Source: Cladocopium goreaui (lineage: Eukaryota > Sar > Dinophyceae > Suessiales > Symbiodiniaceae). From it: a stretch of 64,000 nucleotides of DNA. The notes under the pieces were generated by a model. The model was given only the letters and a program-made list of their open reading frames with translations, searched no databases and was not told the origin of the DNA. Below are positions 60,167-64,000 of the stretch, in pieces. How positions within the stretch are numbered: the first letter of the stretch is position 1; the number at the start of each line of letters is the position of its first letter. The translations under genes were made by a program, and so were the position numbers. Location: contig CAMXCT020002026.1 in assembly GCA_947184155.2 (NCBI GenBank), positions 32,501 to 96,500 of the forward strand. Reading direction: 5' to 3'.

Positions 60167-62490
60167 CATATATATACATATATATATATACATATACATA
60201 TATACATATATATATATTTATATATACATATATGTCTATATATATACATAACACACACACACATATATATACGTATGTATATATATATATGTATACATAT
60301 ACATACATCTACGTGTATATATATATGTGTATATATATATGTATATATATATGTATATGTATATATATACAGCAGCATAGCATCATATAATAGTCAGGTG
60401 GGAAAAGCTTGGGAACCATTGAAGAGCGTTCATCTAAGATAGCATCCGGATGCACTATTGCGTACTTTTCCGAGATTTGCTCCAGTCCACAGAATGTTGG
60501 ACCCAGTCGAGCTTTTTGTTACATGTGGCATGTATCATTTGTTTGTAGGTGGTACTTGTTGCGAAGCACAGAATGGCTCAATAATTGCAGTTGTTGTGGT
60601 GCTGAGGCCTCTGACAATTGGCAACATGGCAGCTCAATGCGAAAAGGACGGGATGAACAAGCGGAACAAGGCCAACTAAATGTGGATGGGTGAAACTGGG
60701 TCCCATAGGAGACCGGATGGGTTAATGCTCAAAGTCATTCAAAGTCCAATTTTCAATGACATCAAGGGCATATCTCGCTCTGTCTAGTCGTCCTGTAGGC
60801 CCACTGGCTTTGACATCACTGTCCACGCAGGACTTCGGAGAAAACCTCGAGTCCATGCAGGCAAGCGGGGCACGATTTGCCACAGGATTGCACCAGGATA
60901 TCCATGGACAGTCCATGGATGTAAATTTGGAAAGCGTTCGCTGACCACCTTAGCCACTGCTTCGTTTTGCGATTGGAGTCGCCAGAGCCTGAGCCTGGTA
61001 GTTTTTGGCTCCAAGAGTGTAGGCTTTTTCTCAATTTTTCATAGATCCGATCCGCCCAACAAACATGTACTGTAGCTATCTGTAGCTATGGGGAATGACT
61101 GGTGGGTCTGCTGGGTGAACTTCCAACCCTTCCTTTGACTAGGCGATGCTGCCGCCCTGGGAATCGGCCAGCGTGCTTTGTGCGGCATCAGGCTGAAATC
61201 AGGGAGAATGTAGTGCCACCTGCCAGACCAACCTTTCAGCGATTGGCATCAGAACAGAAGTGGCATGAAGTGGCCTTTGAAACGAGATTTTATAGCTAGC
61301 GTTGGTTAGCTTTAGATACGTGTTCCACCTGTTTTCTTGGAGCGGGCAGCTCTCACACATAATTTTGCTCATTTGCCTCACTCTTCCGAAGAATATCCAC
61401 AAAATGATGCAAGCCCACTAATGGCAGTTTGTAGAAATCACTGCCTCCATCTACCACAAAGATGCGTGGTTTCCAAAAATAGTATTAGACATGCATAGAC
61501 TGAAGATAGCACACAGGGGTGTGTATATGTTTATATACATTATATATATATATCATGATTACGCTACACACATATGTATATTTACTCCCAAGGTAGACAT
61601 TATTTAGATACGCAATATACACAGGTACTGCGTGAAGCATACTATCATTTGTTTGCATTCCTCCAGGCATCGACATCTCGGATGGAGCAAGGGACATCTT
61701 GAAGAAGAAGGTCAGCTGCGGCCACATGTGTCACACATGTACTGCCGAGGGATGAAAAACCACGCAGCCAGAAGCGTATAGGCTGTATAGGCCCTTTCAG
61801 GCTTAGGGGTTGTACTGGGTTGTGTGCTTCTGCTCATGGCTGAAAAAGAGGTGATCTTGGCCATACCAGTGGGACAGGAGTTGGGAGTGGTGTCAGGGTC
61901 AAACAGGGGTCAAATACAGCAGGTTTGATGGTTGGACAGGGCTAAGAATCATTGACCGATTGACCCCATTGGATAAACATGCGCCCAACTTATCCAAATG
62001 GGTTCATTTTTTATCCCTAACGTATCCAGTTGTACCGATTGTTGTGGGTAAAAATTGCTGCCCTTCTCATTTTGTGATTCCCGGCATCCGATAACTTGGA
62101 CAGGGCCTGCAATTCCGAAGTGCACATAAAGAGGTGGGACCGATGGGACCCATGGGACCCATGGTGGCGTGGCTTTTTTTCGCTTCCCGAGAGGGGGTCA
62201 AGACACATTTGTGGCTTCACAACTTCGGAACAGGTCGCTCAAGCCAGGTCACAACGCAGCTTTTCTACATGTGCAAAAAAGTCAACTGCCTAGCTTTCGT
62301 CCCCCTAGGGACTCATCAGGGCTTTGCAGCCGTAAATGCTGCGGAACTCACGCACATGCCAAGGCATCGCATTCAATAACCTAGGCAAGTGCACTTGGAA
62401 GACGCTGGACAAGGAAAATTTTTTGTGGTCCCTCCCACAGCCAACCCTTAGACCAAAAATTTCCAAACTTGTTTATATCTACTACGAAAC
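55200..62490. other. No convincing gene
   Basis: Several frames of 80-150 codons exist (55444-55782, 56032-56466, 59285-59566), but none shows a domain and none has clear splice borders. A fragment near 59410-59560 reads RGTPLFLIHQPRYSQGST and may be an exon. The stretch includes the TA-rich microsatellite at 60066-60371. It may hold exons of genes I cannot recognise. Confidence 0.4.
60066..60371. repeat. CA/TA dinucleotide and TATACA microsatellite
   Basis: About 300 bp of CACA, then ATATAC and TATATG units. Long Tyr/Ile-rich frames on both strands come from the repeat. Confidence 0.95.
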
Positions 62491-62493
62491 AAA

Positions 62494-64000
62494 TTATGGC
62501 CAACACTCCCAGCACGTTAAAATCTGCGCTGCTGGGACAACTTGGCCAAGCAAAGATTGATACCTACGGAGTTTCTGCGAAATCCAGCTAGGAGAGATGT
62601 CTCTGTTGAAACGCACCTTCAGAAAAACTTTCCGAACTGAAGGTGACAACGAGCTTTTCCGGCTACGTCTGGTTCGAAAACGCTCCACAAGACGATCAAA
62701 TCTAGCAAGATCAAAACCTCTGTCCTTCAATCTCCGCCTAAAACTCCGAACACTCGCAAAGCAGTCAGAAGCAAGACGATTGCGTCTCTCACATCTGATA
62801 AGACCTCCTATTTGTAGGCTCTTGAAAGCACTAGCAGGATGGTTTGAAGAAGCTGGCACATACAAGTACAGGTTCATCGGTTTCTCAAACATTTTCCAGT
62901 GAACTCTGCGACTGGGCAAAATAGAGAGAAACAGGTCCAAGAAGGGAACCTCCCGAACACCTGAGATCTGAAACTTTAAAGAAGGATGCCAGCTCTCAGC
63001 CAATTCTACCAGTTTTTGCGCATCAGCAGCCCACAGTATCAAAAGGTCATCAATGTATCTTCTCAAAAACTGCAAATTGCATCCGCCACACTGCAGCATA
63101 TAACGGTCAAAATGCCACAAGTAAATGTTTGCTAGAATGCCAGCTACAGACAAACCTGTAGGGATGCCACCACGCGGTTCATAAGTGAGACCTTGAAAAG
63201 AAACCACGCAAGCTTCCAAAACTAACTCAACGACTCTTACTATGAAGTCTCCCAGAGCAGAGTTGCGGAAGGCACGTTTCAGGAAAGGCCCCACCACAGC
63301 TAAAAGGTGCACCCGATCCACTGTAGGATATAGGTTAACGATGTCCAGCGTGACAAACTGCATGCCTGGTAGGCAAACAATTGTTTTAAGCTGCTGCAGC
63401 AATTGGTCTGTAGAAACAATGACAGAATCGAGATGGGTGACAAGAGGACCCAACCGTTCCACCAAAAAAGTCGAAAAAGGTGCGAACCAACTGCTTCGTA
63501 AATTGCAAATGGGCCTTGAAGAAACCGGTTGCTTGTGTACCTTCACTAAAATGCGAAAAACTCCTACTGAGCTTTCTTGGAACTTGCTGGTCAAAAAATT
63601 CTTCTCAGCATAAGAGATGGCTCCGGTAGAAGCAAAAAACTGTACCATCGCATCTGCCCCAAACTTAAGAGCAGCCATTTTGCGTTTCAACTCCAAAGGG
63701 TTGACCTGCACATAGCCCTGAGCTAATTGAAGTTGAACTTGATGCACAAGCCACGATCTTAGTACTATACAATCTCCAAGCCTCTTATCGCAGTCTACCA
63801 CTGCCACAGTGCCAGCATGCCGCCGCAGCCACAACCTCGCCTTTGTGTCAAACCAAGATTGGTTTGATTTGAACTCTTTTGGTTCAAACTGGGTCAGCTC
63901 ATGAGAGAGTAAGCGAATAAAGGCATTGACTCCATCATTGCCCGGAGGCTCCCAGGTGCTTTTCAAACGACACTTTGAAACATGCCCTGAACTCTTCGGA
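62494..64000 (-). CDS. Penelope-like element reverse transcriptase (partial at window edge)
   Basis: The minus-strand frame runs from the window edge to a stop at 62494-62496, about 500 residues. No start is fixed because the frame is still open at 64000. Reverse transcriptase motifs in order: FRILVKVHK and SSRPICNLRSS, motif A FVTLDIVNLYP, motif B GGIPTGLSVAGILANIYL, motif C YIDD (63046-63057), and a following FLDLFLSI. Then comes a Penelope-type downstream segment with SNHPASAFKSLQIGGLIRCE and an Arg-rich helix. This layout fits Penelope-like elements, which copy themselves by RNA-primed synthesis at chromosome breaks or ends. No GIY-YIG endonuclease follows in frame, so this is either an endonuclease-lacking type or a truncated copy. 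It is the only gene I call on the minus strand. Confidence 0.8.
   Translation of the reverse strand, partial: PKSSGHVSKCRLKSTWEPPGNDGVNAFIRLLSHELTQFEPKEFKSNQSWFDTKARLWLRRHAGTVAVVDCDKRLGDCIVLRSWLVHQVQLQLAQGYVQVNPLELKRKMAALKFGADAMVQFFASTGAISYAEKNFLTSKFQESSVGVFRILVKVHKQPVSSRPICNLRSSWFAPFSTFLVERLGPLVTHLDSVIVSTDQLLQQLKTIVCLPGMQFVTLDIVNLYPTVDRVHLLAVVGPFLKRAFRNSALGDFIVRVVELVLEACVVSFQGLTYEPRGGIPTGLSVAGILANIYLWHFDRYMLQCGGCNLQFLRRYIDDLLILWAADAQKLVELAESWHPSLKFQISGVREVPFLDLFLSILPSRRVHWKMFEKPMNLYLYVPASSNHPASAFKSLQIGGLIRCERRNRLASDCFASVRSFRRRLKDRGFDLARFDRLVERFRTRRSRKSSLSPSVRKVFLKVRFNRDISPSWISQKLRRYQSLLGQVVPAAQILTCWECWP

Noticed and set aside
59887..60442. Long Tyr/Ile-rich frames on both strands
   Set aside because: They are translations of a TA/CA microsatellite.

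Overview
The window looks like nuclear DNA of a dinoflagellate, most likely from the Symbiodiniaceae/Suessiales side. I infer this from many short exons on one strand, long introns full of simple repeats, acceptors mostly of the AG|G type, PPR repeats of the 'NAAISAC' style, and large retroelements of kinds known from these genomes. There is no bacterial, organellar or viral gene order. No rRNA, tRNA or CRISPR array was found.

Layout. 1-18.8 kb: no recognisable gene except one doubtful exon near 7.8-8.2 kb, which contains a 112-bp snap-back hairpin; the rest is intron-like or intergenic DNA with microsatellites. 18.8-36.8 kb: scattered plus-strand exons of a WD40-repeat (beta-propeller) protein. 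An intron of that gene, between exons 21879-21995 and 33582-33663, holds a huge intact non-LTR retrotransposon (ORF1 22680-23723; ORF2 about 23723-33145). 37.0-48.6 kb: exons of an unrecognised host gene. One of its exons is split at a CAAG tetranucleotide by a complete, young tyrosine-recombinase retroelement (39229-47209) with Ngaro/PAT-type split direct repeats A1...B1-A2-B2. 50.5-53.5 kb: exons of a pentatricopeptide-repeat (PPR) protein. 54.3-55.1 kb: mini/microsatellite block. 55.2-62.5 kb: no convincing gene. 62.5-64.0 kb: minus-strand Penelope-like reverse transcriptase running off the window edge.

The most interesting material is in the two large retroelements. They are unrelated (target-primed LINE versus tyrosine-recombinase element), yet each carries a cytosine-methyltransferase-like domain with a Pro-Cys motif. 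In the tyrosine-recombinase element a full C5-methyltransferase sits inside the RNase H domain: the first RNase H aspartate lies before it and the remaining three acidic residues after it. Its open reading frames are chained by two identical 'stop-NN-ATG' junctions. In the LINE, ORF2 is about 3,140 residues long. It places RNase H before the endonuclease, has an N-terminal region built from repeated modules of unknown function, and ends with two zinc fingers and a methyltransferase-like domain.

How the parts work together. Each retroelement encodes its own replication machinery: Gag-like or RNA-binding ORF1, reverse transcriptase, RNase H, and either an endonuclease or a tyrosine recombinase. 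A methyltransferase could mark element or target DNA; that role is inference. The host genes are bystanders. The WD40 gene probably still splices around the LINE. The 37-48 kb gene has an exon broken by the insertion, although the exon halves rejoin in frame if the element is removed at CAAG. All functions come from reading motifs in the translated sequence; no database search was run.
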